From Alteromonas sp047556435 (GTDB lineage: Bacteria > Pseudomonadota > Gammaproteobacteria > Enterobacterales > Alteromonadaceae): 64,000 nucleotides of DNA. Under the pieces are notes generated by a model that made no database searches, was not told where the DNA came from, and worked only from the letters and a program-made list of their open reading frames with translations. The stretch spans positions 2,480,001 to 2,544,000 of the forward strand of contig NZ_CP180210.1 in the NCBI RefSeq assembly GCF_047556435.1, given 5' to 3'. Positions within the stretch are counted from its first letter, which is position 1. The number at the start of each line of letters is the position of its first letter. The position numbers were made by a program, and so were the translations under genes. Shown here piece after piece: positions 49,537 through 58,032 of this stretch.

Positions 49537-51162
49537 TTGATTACTACCGCCAATATCACAATGCAATTTGGCTCTAAGCCTTTGTTTGAAAATATCTCCG
49601 CCAAATTTGGTAACGGCAACCGTTATGGCCTGATCGGTGCGAATGGTTGCGGTAAATCCACTTTCATGAAAATTCTGAGCGGACACCTTGTACCGACCTC
49701 AGGAAATGTGTCAATGGCGCCCGGCACCAAGCTTGGGATCCTCAGTCAGGACCAGTTCGCGTTCGAGGAAGTGAGCGTTGTCGATGCGGTAATTATGGGC
49801 GACCGAGAGCTCTGGGAAGTGAAGCAGGAACGCGACGCGATTTACAGCAAAGCTGAAATGAGTGAAGAAGACGGTATGCGCGTGGCAGATCTTGAAACCC
49901 GTTTTGCAGAAATGGATGGCTACACTGCAGAAGCACGTGCCGGTGATATTCTTACCGCGGCCAGTATCGAAGAGCACTATCACTTCGGCCTGATGAAAGA
50001 AGTGGCACCTGGCAAAAAAGTGCGCGTATTACTGGCTCAGGCCCTGTTCGCCGAGCCAGACATCCTGCTTCTTGATGAGCCTACCAATAACCTGGATATC
50101 TATACGATCGAGTGGCTGGCGCAGGAGCTTAACAAACGCAAGTCTACGATGATCATCATTTCGCACGACCGCCACTTTCTGAACTCAGTGTGTACCCATA
50201 TGGCAGACATTGATTACGGCGAACTGCGCATCTATCCGGGCAACTACGATGATTACGTGCAGGCTGCCATGATGGCGCAGGAACAGCTACATCAGGAAAA
50301 TGCGAAAAAATCAGCGGAAATTGAAGAGTTACAGTCGTTTGTAGCACGCTTCTCAGCAAATGCGTCTAAAGCCAAACAGGCAACCTCCCGCGCAAGACGC
50401 CTGGAGAAAATTGAGCTTGCAGAAGTGAAAGCGTCCAGCCGACGCAAACCGTTCATCCAGTTCAAGCAGCATAAAAAACTCCATCGCCTGGCTGTCACAC
50501 TCGAAGAAGTTGGTCACAGCTATCCGGATCTGCCACTTTTTGACAACGCCAATTTGTTGTTGGAAGCGGGCTCTCGTCTGGCCATCATTGGCGAAAACGG
50601 CGCAGGCAAAACCACGTTACTGAAGTGCCTGGTCAATGACCTGACGCCAAACCAAGGCGCGGTGAAATGGGCGGAAAACGCATCTGTGGGTTATATTCCC
50701 CAGGACAGCAGCAAAGATTTTGATTGTGACCTTACGCTGTTTGAATGGATGTCACAGTGGCGTAGTCCTAAGCATGATGACTTGCAGGTAAAAGGCATGC
50801 TGGGACGTCTGCTATTCGGCTCAGATGACTTCAACAAAAAAGTGAAAGTGTGCTCTGGTGGAGAAAAAAACCGCCTGCTGTTCGGCAAGCTGATGCTTCA
50901 GGATATCAACGTTCTGGTGATGGATGAACCCACCAATCACCTTGATATGGAATCCATTGAGGCGCTCAATAATGCGATATACAAATTTGATGGCACAGTT
51001 ATCTTTGTCAGTCACGACAGGGAGTTTGTCTCATCGCTGGCTACGCAGGTAATTGAGATAAGAAACCAGGCCATTACCCACTTCGATGGGAATTATGAAG
51101 AATTTGTCGCACACTGTGAAGGATTGACGCAATCCTCGCAGCGGGTAGCCGCCAACGCCTGA
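49537..51162 (+). CDS. ybiT: ABC-F family ATPase YbiT
   Basis: YbiT-like ABC-F proteins bind ribosomes and act in translation, not transport. The 541-residue protein has two ABC domains. The first has the Walker A GANGCGKST (about 35) and LLLDEPTNNLD; the second has GENGAGKTT, SGGEKNRLLFGKLM and VMDEPTNHLD. The linker with SFVARFSANASKAKQATSRA is the ABC-F P-site arm region. The start is TTG at 49537 (LITTANITMQFG aligns with YbiT's MLVSSNVTMQFG); there is no closer ATG, and the open frame from 49402 adds 45 unrelated residues. It is followed by a terminator shared with yfbV. Confidence 0.93.
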   Translation: MITTANITMQFGSKPLFENISAKFGNGNRYGLIGANGCGKSTFMKILSGHLVPTSGNVSMAPGTKLGILSQDQFAFEEVSVVDAVIMGDRELWEVKQERDAIYSKAEMSEEDGMRVADLETRFAEMDGYTAEARAGDILTAASIEEHYHFGLMKEVAPGKKVRVLLAQALFAEPDILLLDEPTNNLDIYTIEWLAQELNKRKSTMIIISHDRHFLNSVCTHMADIDYGELRIYPGNYDDYVQAAMMAQEQLHQENAKKSAEIEELQSFVARFSANASKAKQATSRARRLEKIELAEVKASSRRKPFIQFKQHKKLHRLAVTLEEVGHSYPDLPLFDNANLLLEAGSRLAIIGENGAGKTTLLKCLVNDLTPNQGAVKWAENASVGYIPQDSSKDFDCDLTLFEWMSQWRSPKHDDLQVKGMLGRLLFGSDDFNKKVKVCSGGEKNRLLFGKLMLQDINVLVMDEPTNHLDMESIEALNNAIYKFDGTVIFVSHDREFVSSLATQVIEIRNQAITHFDGNYEEFVAHCEGLTQSSQRVAANA

Positions 51163-51172
51163 TATTTATCAC

Positions 51173-51202
51173 AAAAAAACGCGCCAGTGGCGCGTTTTTT
51201 TA
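51173..51202. terminator. Bidirectional terminator between ybiT and yfbV
   Basis: ACGCGCC-AGT-GGCGCGT is a perfect 7 bp stem with A7 before and T7 after. It lies between two convergent genes and can serve both. Confidence 0.92.
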
Positions 51203-51219
51203 ATGTGCATGCCTGCACA

Positions 51220-51666
51220 TTAAAACCAGCTGCGCGTAAACACCTTATCAATGTCGTTAAAGGCAGTTTTTAACAACGCCGCAAGCTCTTTATAACGGGG
51301 GCGCGACTTTAGTGACTGAACCTGACAACCGTGGGTACGCATTTTAGAATGAATTTCATGGTACCAGTGTTTGAGTTGCGGTGGCAGCATCTGGTTGGAA
51401 CGATGCCCAAGCCACAGCAAACCTTGTAACGGAAGACTCAGAAAAAACGCACCTATGGCAATCGCCTGAGGCAAATACTCTGCCCCAAACGTGTTCAGCA
51501 TGGCGGCGCACGCCAGCACCGCCATTGGCGGCATCACCTTCACTGCCAGACGGGTAGCCGAGACCACACGACATTCCGGAAAATGCGCGTACAGTTCCTT
51601 TTTCACTGGCCAGGTCGTCATATAATCCTGCCCGTCACGGAAAAGTGTCATTACAGATTGTGCCAT
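51220..51666 (-). CDS. yfbV: YfbV, DUF412 membrane protein
   Basis: The 148-residue protein has two adjacent membrane spans (about 40-80) and the conserved N-terminus with FRDGQDYMTTWPVKKEL and the C-terminal KMRTHGCQVQSLKSRPRYKEL. These match YfbV/DUF412. In E. coli YfbV has been reported to keep the Ter macrodomain insulated from its flanks in a MatP-dependent way. The ATG at 51666 has GGTGGAG a few bases upstream; an in-frame ATG at 51690 is not used. It is a single gene, convergent with ybiT. Confidence 0.93.
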   Translation of the reverse strand: MAQSVMTLFRDGQDYMTTWPVKKELYAHFPECRVVSATRLAVKVMPPMAVLACAAMLNTFGAEYLPQAIAIGAFFLSLPLQGLLWLGHRSNQMLPPQLKHWYHEIHSKMRTHGCQVQSLKSRPRYKELAALLKTAFNDIDKVFTRSWF

Positions 51667-51931
51667 GCTCCACCTCACTTCTGTGCGCAAATGCCCACAG
51701 CTACACTATAACCAATATGCCGCATCAGGTGTATAACGTTTTTCTATAATACTCATTAAAACCGATTATAGCTCACCTTCTGTAAGTGACATAACTGCCA
51801 GATAAAGGCATCATATGACTATCCGGCGCAGGCTGGGACTTATCAACGCCTGTTGAAACCAGGAATTTTGCCCCAACCTAGCTGTTATCAAGAATTCGCC
51901 CAATCGGGCAACGACGTATTTGGAGAGAAAA

Positions 51932-52894
51932 ATGGCAGAAAGCAGACATGTTCGTCTACTCATCTTGGGGTCCGGTCCGGCAGGCTATTCTGCTGCAGTG
52001 TATGCAGCCAGAGCCAACCTGGAACCCGTATTGCTGACAGGTATTCAGCAAGGCGGACAACTGACGACTACCACTGAAGTTGAAAACTGGCCCGGCGATC
52101 CTGAAGGACTGACAGGCCCTGACCTGATGGTTCGCATGCAAAAGCATGCAGAAAAATTCGACACAGAAATAGTTTTCGATCATATCAACAAAACTGACCT
52201 GTCAAAGCGTCCGTTCACGTTGTATGGCGATAATGGTACCTATACCTGTGATGCGCTTATCATTGCCACCGGTGCGTCAGCCAAGTATCTGGGCATGGAG
52301 TCTGAACAGGCATTTATGGGTAAAGGTGTGTCTGCCTGCGCGACCTGTGATGGTTTCTTCTACCGCAATCAGAAAGTGGCCGTTGTTGGCGGCGGAAACA
52401 CCGCAGTAGAAGAAGCGCTTTATCTGTCTAATATTGCTTCTGAGGTCCATGTAATTCACCGTCGCGATGAGTTCCGAAGTGAAAAAATTCTTGAGCAACG
52501 CCTGCGTGACAAGGCGGAAAACGGCAACGTAACGCTGCATTTAAATCGCACCCTTGACGAGGTCATGGGCGATGAAATGGGCGTAACCAAAATTCGTATT
52601 AAAGATACCGACTCAGACAATACTGAAGAGCTGGATGTAATGGGTCTGTTCATTGCTATTGGCCACAAACCGAATACCGACATTTTTGACGGTCAGCTTG
52701 AAATGAAAGATGGTTATATTGTGGTAAACAGTGGCCTGAACGGCAATGCCACTCAAACCAGTGTTGAAGGCGTTTACGCTGCAGGCGATGTTAGCGACCA
52801 TGTATATCGTCAGGCTATTACATCGGCCGGAACCGGCTGTATGGCCGCGCTGGATGCTGAAAAGTATCTTGATGGTCTGAAAATGGAACAATAA
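51932..52894 (+). CDS. trxB: Thioredoxin reductase
   Basis: TrxB uses NADPH and FAD to reduce thioredoxin. The 320-residue protein has the FAD motif GSGPAGYSAAVYAARANL, the redox motif CATC in SACATCDGFFY, the NADPH motif GGGNTAVEEALYLS and the C-terminal YAAGDVSDHVYRQAITSAGTG. The ATG at 51932 has GGAGAG 6 bases upstream; the in-frame TTG at 51920 is not needed. It heads trxB-aat-bpt-infA on the plus strand; trxB, aat and infA also cluster in E. coli. Confidence 0.97.
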   Translation: MAESRHVRLLILGSGPAGYSAAVYAARANLEPVLLTGIQQGGQLTTTTEVENWPGDPEGLTGPDLMVRMQKHAEKFDTEIVFDHINKTDLSKRPFTLYGDNGTYTCDALIIATGASAKYLGMESEQAFMGKGVSACATCDGFFYRNQKVAVVGGGNTAVEEALYLSNIASEVHVIHRRDEFRSEKILEQRLRDKAENGNVTLHLNRTLDEVMGDEMGVTKIRIKDTDSDNTEELDVMGLFIAIGHKPNTDIFDGQLEMKDGYIVVNSGLNGNATQTSVEGVYAAGDVSDHVYRQAITSAGTGCMAALDAEKYLDGLKMEQ

Positions 52895-52943
52895 GCGATT
52901 AGCGAAGGTCGTCAGCGGCCTTCGCCATTCGTTCTCTCCTTTC

Positions 52944-53690
52944 ATGATTGAATTGCCGTATCTCCACGAAGATACCCCATTCCCCCCGGTGGATGAGGCC
53001 TTAGATGAACCTAATGGCTTGCTTGCTTTCGGCGGTACACTTGACGTTAACCGGCTTTTCAACGCCTATTCTCAGGGCATATTTCCCTGGTTTAGTGACC
53101 AGGAGCCTATTTTATGGTGGTCACCAACGCCCCGGTCGATTATTCTGCCCGACGCGTTTCGCTGTTCAAAGAGCCTGCGTAAGCTGGCCCGCAAAGCGGT
53201 TTACGACGTCACTATGAATCACGCCTTCACCGATGTGATTAACGCCTGCGCCACGATTCCACGGGTTCACCCAGGTTCAGCACAGATGTCATCAGATACC
53301 TGGATAACGGAAGATATGCAACGCGCTTACATCAGGCTGCATCAGGCTGGTCTGGCCCACTCGGTTGAAGTGTGGGAAGGCAATGACCTGGTGGGGGGCT
53401 TATATGGTGTAGCCATAGGCGGGGTATTTTGCGGAGAGTCGATGTTTCACTTCAAAAGTAACACCTCCAAGCTGGCAATGCTGGCATTGGTCAATCACAT
53501 GAAGGCGCATCAGCTGGCATTTATCGATTGCCAGCTACCCACGGAACACCTCACGTCTTTAGGTGCTGTCGAAGTCAGCCGGGACACATTTATCAGCAGA
53601 CTCGCCGCACATAATCAGACGCTGGATGGATCTGGAAAGCTAAGTGACCAGTACAGGAAAGTATGGTCAAGGCAGGATATCACACCATGA
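52944..53690 (+). CDS. aat: Leucyl/phenylalanyl-tRNA-protein transferase
   Basis: Aat adds leucine or phenylalanine from tRNA to proteins with N-terminal Lys or Arg, marking them for ClpS-ClpAP. The 248-residue protein shows LLAFGGTLDVNRLFNAYSQG, FPWFSDQEPILWWSPTPR, and GGLYGVAIGGVFCGESMFH. It overlaps bpt by 4 bp (ATGA). Its target recognisers ClpS and ClpA are encoded 3.5 kb downstream in the opposite direction. Length (234 in E. coli) is normal. Confidence 0.97.
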   Translation: MIELPYLHEDTPFPPVDEALDEPNGLLAFGGTLDVNRLFNAYSQGIFPWFSDQEPILWWSPTPRSIILPDAFRCSKSLRKLARKAVYDVTMNHAFTDVINACATIPRVHPGSAQMSSDTWITEDMQRAYIRLHQAGLAHSVEVWEGNDLVGGLYGVAIGGVFCGESMFHFKSNTSKLAMLALVNHMKAHQLAFIDCQLPTEHLTSLGAVEVSRDTFISRLAAHNQTLDGSGKLSDQYRKVWSRQDITP

Positions 53691-54400
53691 GATTTGGCAT
53701 TACCCAGGTATTTCCCTGTAGCTACCTTGCCAATCACCACGAACAACTTCTGGTCTTTGCTGAAGAAGATACCGACCTGGCGCTTCGCTACAGCCAGCTG
53801 ATACAGGCAGGCTTCCGTCGCAGTGGCGAGCAGGTTTACCGGCCCCACTGCCCTCAATGCGATGCCTGTCAGTCGGTCAGAGTCCTGGTGAACGCCTTCA
53901 CCCCGTCTCGCAGCCAAAAGCGCGTACTGGGGAAAAACCGGCATTTGCGTTCAGCGGTCTCTTACCAACCCGGGGAAGACTACTACCCGCTATACGAACA
54001 CTACATTTGCGAACGGCACGCCGATGGCAGTATGTTCCCGCCATCGCGGGACCAGTTCAATAGCTTCATTGATTGCCAGTGGAAACAACCTGTCTTTATT
54101 GAGGCTTATGATGACGACAAACTGATTGCCGTTGCAGTCACGGACATGATTGATGATCGTGTCCGTCACACCGGTATGTCAGCGCTGTATACATTTTTCG
54201 ACCCCGCATATGGGGACACCTCCATTGGTACCTGGATGATTTTGCAGCAGCTGCGTCACGCCAAAGCAATGGGCATGGATTATCTGTATTTAGGGTATCA
54301 GGTGGACGCCTGTCCAAAAATGGCGTATAAATCGCGTTTTCTGCCTCACGAACGTTTTTATCACAACAAATGGCATCGAATTGATAAAAAAACGGCCTAA
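53687..54400 (+). CDS. bpt: Aspartate/glutamate leucyltransferase (Bpt)
   Basis: Bpt adds leucine to proteins with N-terminal Asp or Glu, creating ClpS-recognised N-degrons. The 237-residue protein is homologous to eukaryotic arginyltransferase Ate1 but belongs to the bacterial subfamily of leucyl transfer. It has the cysteine motif CPQCDACQSVRV, with typical downstream YLGYQVDACPKMAYK. Co-translation with aat (4 bp overlap) supports the leucyl-transfer role. Enteric bacteria lack this gene; it is present in Vibrio and others. The ATG at 53687 is used rather than an in-frame codon at 53663 inside aat. Confidence 0.94.
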   Translation: MRFGITQVFPCSYLANHHEQLLVFAEEDTDLALRYSQLIQAGFRRSGEQVYRPHCPQCDACQSVRVLVNAFTPSRSQKRVLGKNRHLRSAVSYQPGEDYYPLYEHYICERHADGSMFPPSRDQFNSFIDCQWKQPVFIEAYDDDKLIAVAVTDMIDDRVRHTGMSALYTFFDPAYGDTSIGTWMILQQLRHAKAMGMDYLYLGYQVDACPKMAYKSRFLPHERFYHNKWHRIDKKTA

Positions 54401-54476
54401 ACGCTTTACACTGCCGTCCGGATTGGTTACTGTCTGCGCGGCAAAAATTTTGACTTATTTGAGGTAACTGCTTTAC

Positions 54477-54695
54477 ATGGCGAAAGAAGATTGTATTGAA
54501 ATGGAAGGAACGGTTCTGGATACCCTTCCAAACACTATGTTCCGCGTTGAGCTGGAAAACGGTCACGTTGTGACTGCGCACATCTCCGGTAAAATGCGTA
54601 AAAACTATATCCGGATCCTAACCGGTGACAAAGTGACTGTAGAGATGACACCATACGACCTGACCAAAGGCCGTATTGTGTATCGTGCAAGATAA
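54477..54695 (+). CDS. infA: Translation initiation factor IF-1
   Basis: IF-1 binds the ribosomal A site during initiation. The 72-residue protein is a single OB fold with the invariant core KEDCIEMEGTVLDTLPN and NYIRILTGDKVTVE. E. coli IF-1 is also 72 residues. It lies 76 bases after bpt and ends at a strong terminator, with GAGGTAACTG a few bases before the ATG. Confidence 0.98.
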   Translation: MAKEDCIEMEGTVLDTLPNTMFRVELENGHVVTAHISGKMRKNYIRILTGDKVTVEMTPYDLTKGRIVYRAR

Positions 54696-54720
54696 TACGC
54701 CAGTAAGCGGTCCCCGCTAC

Positions 54721-54752
54721 AAAAAAAGCCCGATATTGCTATCGGGCTTTTT
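54721..54752. terminator. Rho-independent terminator between infA and clpA
   Basis: AAAGCCCGATA-TTGC-TATCGGGCTTT is a perfect 11 bp stem with a 4-base loop, flanked by A7 and T6. It lies between convergent infA and clpA and may serve both. Confidence 0.92.
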
Positions 54753-54809
54753 TGTTTTCAGTGTGTCGTCCTCAACCGGGATTGCACACAGGTGTCAGGA
54801 ACGGCTGAA

Positions 54810-57086
54810 TCAGTTCGATTCAGCTTCCTTTTTTTCTTCATTCACGCCGGTATAGCTGAACGTCAGCTTATCGTCATCAAAATCAACCTTCACATTGCCA
54901 CCTTTGCTTAATTCACCGAACAGCAGTTCGTTGGCAAGTTCTTTTTTGATTTCATCTTTGATAAGCCGTGCCATTGGACGTGCGCCCATGGCTTTGTCAT
55001 AGCCTTTCTCAGCAAGATACGCCCGTGCAGCAGAGGTAACCTCCAGTGACACACCTTTCACGTCCAGCTGCGCCTGAAGCTCGATTATGAACTTATCTAC
55101 CACCTGCAGAATCACTTCCGCATCAAGATGGTTAAACCAGATAATCGCATCCAGCCGGTTACGGAATTCTGGTGAGAACACCTTGTTAATCTCGCTCAAT
55201 GCATCGTGGCTGTGATCCTGCTGCTTAAAGCCAATAGACTTACGCACCGTCTCCTGCACACCCGCATTGGTTGTCATCACCAGCACCACATTGCGGAAGT
55301 CGACCTTACGACCGTTGTTATCTGTCAGCGTGCCGTGATCCATCACCTGCAACAGAATGTTGTAGATATCGCTATGGGCTTTTTCTATCTCATCGAGCAG
55401 TACCACTGAATACGGGTTCTTAATTACCGCATCCGTCAGCAATCCGCCCTGATCAAAGCCTACATAACCCGGAGGCGCACCAATCAGTCGGCTCACAGCG
55501 TGGCGTTCCATGTACTCAGACATGTCGAAACGTACCAGTTCAACACCCATGATCTTAGCCAGTTGCTGCGTCACCTCGGTCTTCCCTACCCCGGTAGGTC
55601 CGGCAAACATAAAGCTACCGATAGGTTTCTCTTCCTGTCCCAGTCCTGAACGCGACAGGTGAATAGCATCAGTTAAATTCTCAATCGCATCATCCTGACC
55701 AAACACCACCATTTTCAGGTTGCGGTTCAGGTTTTTCAGCTCTTCTTTGTCCGAAGCGGAAACAGATTTTTCAGGAATGCGAGCCATCTTGGCGATGATA
55801 TGCTCAATGTCACTGACATTAATGGTTTTCTTTCGCTTAGATACAGGCAACAGGCGCTGGCTTGCACCGGCTTCGTCCATTACGTCAATCGCCTTATCCG
55901 GCAGGTGACGTTCATTGATGTATTTCGCAGAAAGTTCAGCGGCAGCCTGCAATGCTTTTTGGGTAAAGCGCACACTATGGTGCTCTTCATACCGAGACTT
56001 AAGCCCCTGCAGGATCTTAGTGGTGTCACCTACACTCGGTTCAACGACATCCACTTTCTGGAAGCGACGAGCCAGAGCGCGATCTTTTTCGAAGATCCCC
56101 TGGTATTCCTGATAGGTAGTAGAGCCAATGCAGCGAAGCTCTCCGCTACTCAGCTTCGGCTTCAACAGATTAGAGGCATCCATTACCCCACCTGATGCCG
56201 CTCCAGCTCCGATAATGGTGTGAATTTCGTCAATAAACAAAATCGCGTCTTTGTCTTTGCCGAGTTCTTTTAATATCGCTTTGAGGCGTTTCTCGAAATC
56301 GCCGCGATATTTAGTACCTGCCAGCAATCCGCCTAAGTCCAGCGAGTACACGGTACTGTCAGCAATGACTTCAGGCACATCCTCATTCACAATTCGATAG
56401 GCAAGCCCCTCGGCAATAGCGGTTTTACCCACGCCAGCCTCGCCCACTAACAGCGGATTGTTTTTGCGTCGACGGCATAGGATCTGAATGGTGCGTTCCA
56501 GTTCAGCATCGCGACCAATTAACGGGTCAATTTTACCGTCCTGCGCCTGCCTGTTCAGATCCGTAGCATATTTACTCAGTGCAGAACTGTTTTCATCACC
56601 TTCGCCGCCTTCTTCGGAAACGTCTGGCGACGCAGACTCTTCGTCGTCCATTTTACTGACGCCGTGACTGATATAATTCACCACGTCAAGACGGGTAACG
56701 TCGGCTTTCTTAAGAATATAAACCGCCTGCGACTCCTGTTCCGAGAAGATAGCGACCAGCACATTGGCGCCAGTGACTTCATCTTTTCCGGATGACTGAA
56801 CGTGAAAAACCGCGCGCTGAAGCACGCGCTGGAAACCCAGCGTGGGCTGTGTCTCACGCTCTGTCGCCTGATCGTCCAGGATCAGCGGTGTGGTATCTTT
56901 AACAAATTCGATTAACTCGCTCTTGATAGCATCGATGTTCGCGCCGCACGCTTTTAGTGCATCGCGGGCCGCAGAATTGTCCAGCAATGCCAGAAGCAGG
57001 TGTTCTACGGTCATGAATTCATGGCGGTGCTCACGAGCAAACACGAATGCTTCATTTAACGTCTGCTCTAACTCTTTATTCAACAT
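54810..57086 (-). CDS. clpA: ClpA, ATP-dependent protein unfoldase
   Basis: ClpA unfolds substrates and feeds them to the ClpP protease. The 758-residue protein has the N-domain (1-145, MTVEHLLLALLD), AAA domain 1 (Walker A GEAGVGKTA) and AAA domain 2 (GPTGVGKTE), with RLLPVSKRKKTI in between, and the IGF-type region IGFKQQDHS that contacts ClpP. Length is the same as E. coli ClpA (758). It follows clpS by 27 bases on the minus strand and forms an operon with it. Confidence 0.97.
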   Translation of the reverse strand: MLNKELEQTLNEAFVFAREHRHEFMTVEHLLLALLDNSAARDALKACGANIDAIKSELIEFVKDTTPLILDDQATERETQPTLGFQRVLQRAVFHVQSSGKDEVTGANVLVAIFSEQESQAVYILKKADVTRLDVVNYISHGVSKMDDEESASPDVSEEGGEGDENSSALSKYATDLNRQAQDGKIDPLIGRDAELERTIQILCRRRKNNPLLVGEAGVGKTAIAEGLAYRIVNEDVPEVIADSTVYSLDLGGLLAGTKYRGDFEKRLKAILKELGKDKDAILFIDEIHTIIGAGAASGGVMDASNLLKPKLSSGELRCIGSTTYQEYQGIFEKDRALARRFQKVDVVEPSVGDTTKILQGLKSRYEEHHSVRFTQKALQAAAELSAKYINERHLPDKAIDVMDEAGASQRLLPVSKRKKTINVSDIEHIIAKMARIPEKSVSASDKEELKNLNRNLKMVVFGQDDAIENLTDAIHLSRSGLGQEEKPIGSFMFAGPTGVGKTEVTQQLAKIMGVELVRFDMSEYMERHAVSRLIGAPPGYVGFDQGGLLTDAVIKNPYSVVLLDEIEKAHSDIYNILLQVMDHGTLTDNNGRKVDFRNVVLVMTTNAGVQETVRKSIGFKQQDHSHDALSEINKVFSPEFRNRLDAIIWFNHLDAEVILQVVDKFIIELQAQLDVKGVSLEVTSAARAYLAEKGYDKAMGARPMARLIKDEIKKELANELLFGELSKGGNVKVDFDDDKLTFSYTGVNEEKKEAESN

Positions 57087-57113
57087 ATTGCTCGCCCTCT
57101 AATAGTTTACCAA

Positions 57114-57434
57114 CTACGCCTGCTCCATGGTGCACATAAGTGGATGATGGTGCTTACGTGCGTACTGATTGACCTGCATCACTTTGGTTTCTGCAATCTC
57201 TGCAGTAAATATGCCACAAACCGCCTTTCCCTGATAATGCACGGTGAGCATAATCTGATTGGCCTTCTCAGCATCCAAATTGAAAAAATGCATGAGTACT
57301 TCGACCACAAAATCCATTGGCGTGTAGTCGTCATTGTTTAACAACACTTTATACATCGGGGGCGGTTGCGTTTTTTTGCGCACCGCATCAATCTGCTTTT
57401 CCTTCTCGATACTGATTGCGTTGTCTTTGCTCAT
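57114..57434 (-). CDS. clpS: ClpS adaptor
   Basis: ClpS binds N-terminal Leu, Phe, Tyr or Trp and hands the protein to ClpA. The 106-residue protein has an unstructured N-terminus and the conserved YKVLLNNDDYTPMDFVVEVL (Asn-Asp and Tyr-Thr-Pro-Met-Asp shape the N-degron pocket), followed by MLTVHYQGKAVCG. It is upstream of clpA and faces cspD with 204 bases between. In this window it completes an Aat/Bpt/ClpS/ClpA pathway. Confidence 0.97.
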   Translation of the reverse strand: MSKDNAISIEKEKQIDAVRKKTQPPPMYKVLLNNDDYTPMDFVVEVLMHFFNLDAEKANQIMLTVHYQGKAVCGIFTAEIAETKVMQVNQYARKHHHPLMCTMEQA

Positions 57435-57506
57435 AATTTAATGATAGTGCCTTCGCCAGCAATGTCGCGGAATTTTTGCTAATTAATGAAATTACGAAAA
57501 ATACCC

Positions 57507-57536
57507 TTGACATGGGATGGTTAAAAAATCTACAGT
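57507..57536 (+). promoter_or_regulatory. Candidate cspD promoter
   Basis: A perfect -35 TTGACA (57507-57512) is followed after 18 bases by TACAGT (57531-57536; 4/6 match to TATAAT). The start would be near 57544, giving an untranslated leader of about 95 bases, which is common for cold-shock-family genes. Confidence 0.55.
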
Positions 57537-57638
57537 TTGACTATGGTTCTGTGAAGTGACGCACATGACCATTGTGCTCTCAATTTCTATTGTGGGGGCA
57601 TACAAGTGTGAGTTCAAGGATTAAGAGGAAGTCGAAGT

Positions 57639-57857
57639 ATGGCGGTTGGCAAAGTAAAGTGGTTTAACAACGCAAAAGGTTTCGGATTTATCGTTCCTGA
57701 AGATGGTGGTGAAGATATCTTTGCTCACTATTCTACAATTCAGATGGATGGTTATCGTTCGCTTAAAGCAGGTCAGGAGGTCACTTTTGACGTCCAGCAA
57801 GGGCCTAAAGGTCTTCATGCGGAAAACATCGGATTTGTAGACGAACCGGAGCGTTAA
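57639..57857 (+). CDS. cspD: Cold-shock-family protein CspD
   Basis: The 72-residue protein has the cold-shock domain with RNP1 KGFGFIV and RNP2 DIFAHYS, and IQMDGYRSLKAGQEVTFDV, which is typical of the CspD subgroup (IQMDGYRTLKAGQ in E. coli). In E. coli, CspD is a stationary-phase inhibitor of replication rather than a cold-induced chaperone. Divergence from clpS is the same arrangement as in E. coli. A ribosome site AGAGGAAG lies a few bases before the ATG. An inverted repeat covers the stop codon. Confidence 0.93.
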   Translation: MAVGKVKWFNNAKGFGFIVPEDGGEDIFAHYSTIQMDGYRSLKAGQEVTFDVQQGPKGLHAENIGFVDEPER

Positions 57858-57882
57858 TTCGAACTAATGATATCGAATTAAC
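57853..57882. repeat. Inverted repeat over the cspD stop codon
   Basis: GTTAATTCGA and TCGAATTAAC are perfect 10 bp arms with a 10-base spacer. The stop codon lies in the left arm. A second hairpin with T-run follows directly, so this may help protect or terminate the transcript. Confidence 0.6.
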
Positions 57883-57927
57883 AAAAGGGTCTATTACTGT
57901 ATGGCGGTCGGTAATGGGCCTTTTTTA
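57883..57927 (+). terminator. Terminator of cspD
   Basis: AAAAGG and CCTTTTTT flank a stem with ATTAC/GTAAT (13-base loop between), with internal mismatches. It ends in T6. It follows the inverted repeat described above and is a fair, not perfect, intrinsic terminator. Confidence 0.6.
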
Positions 57928-57984
57928 TACCTTGGTGTTTTGTCGCTCTTCCCGTCACTGTTTTGCCGGCAAGCAAAAAAGGTT

Positions 57985-58019
57985 AAAAAAAAGCCCGACA
58001 TTTTGTCGGGCTTTTTATT
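57985..58019 (-). terminator. Rho-independent terminator of icd
   Basis: On the minus strand AAAGCCCGACA-loop-TGTCGGGCTTT gives an 11 bp perfect stem with a 3-base loop, followed by T-run. It begins 14 bases after the icd stop. Confidence 0.93.
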
Positions 58020-58032
58020 TCTGGTAATCGCC

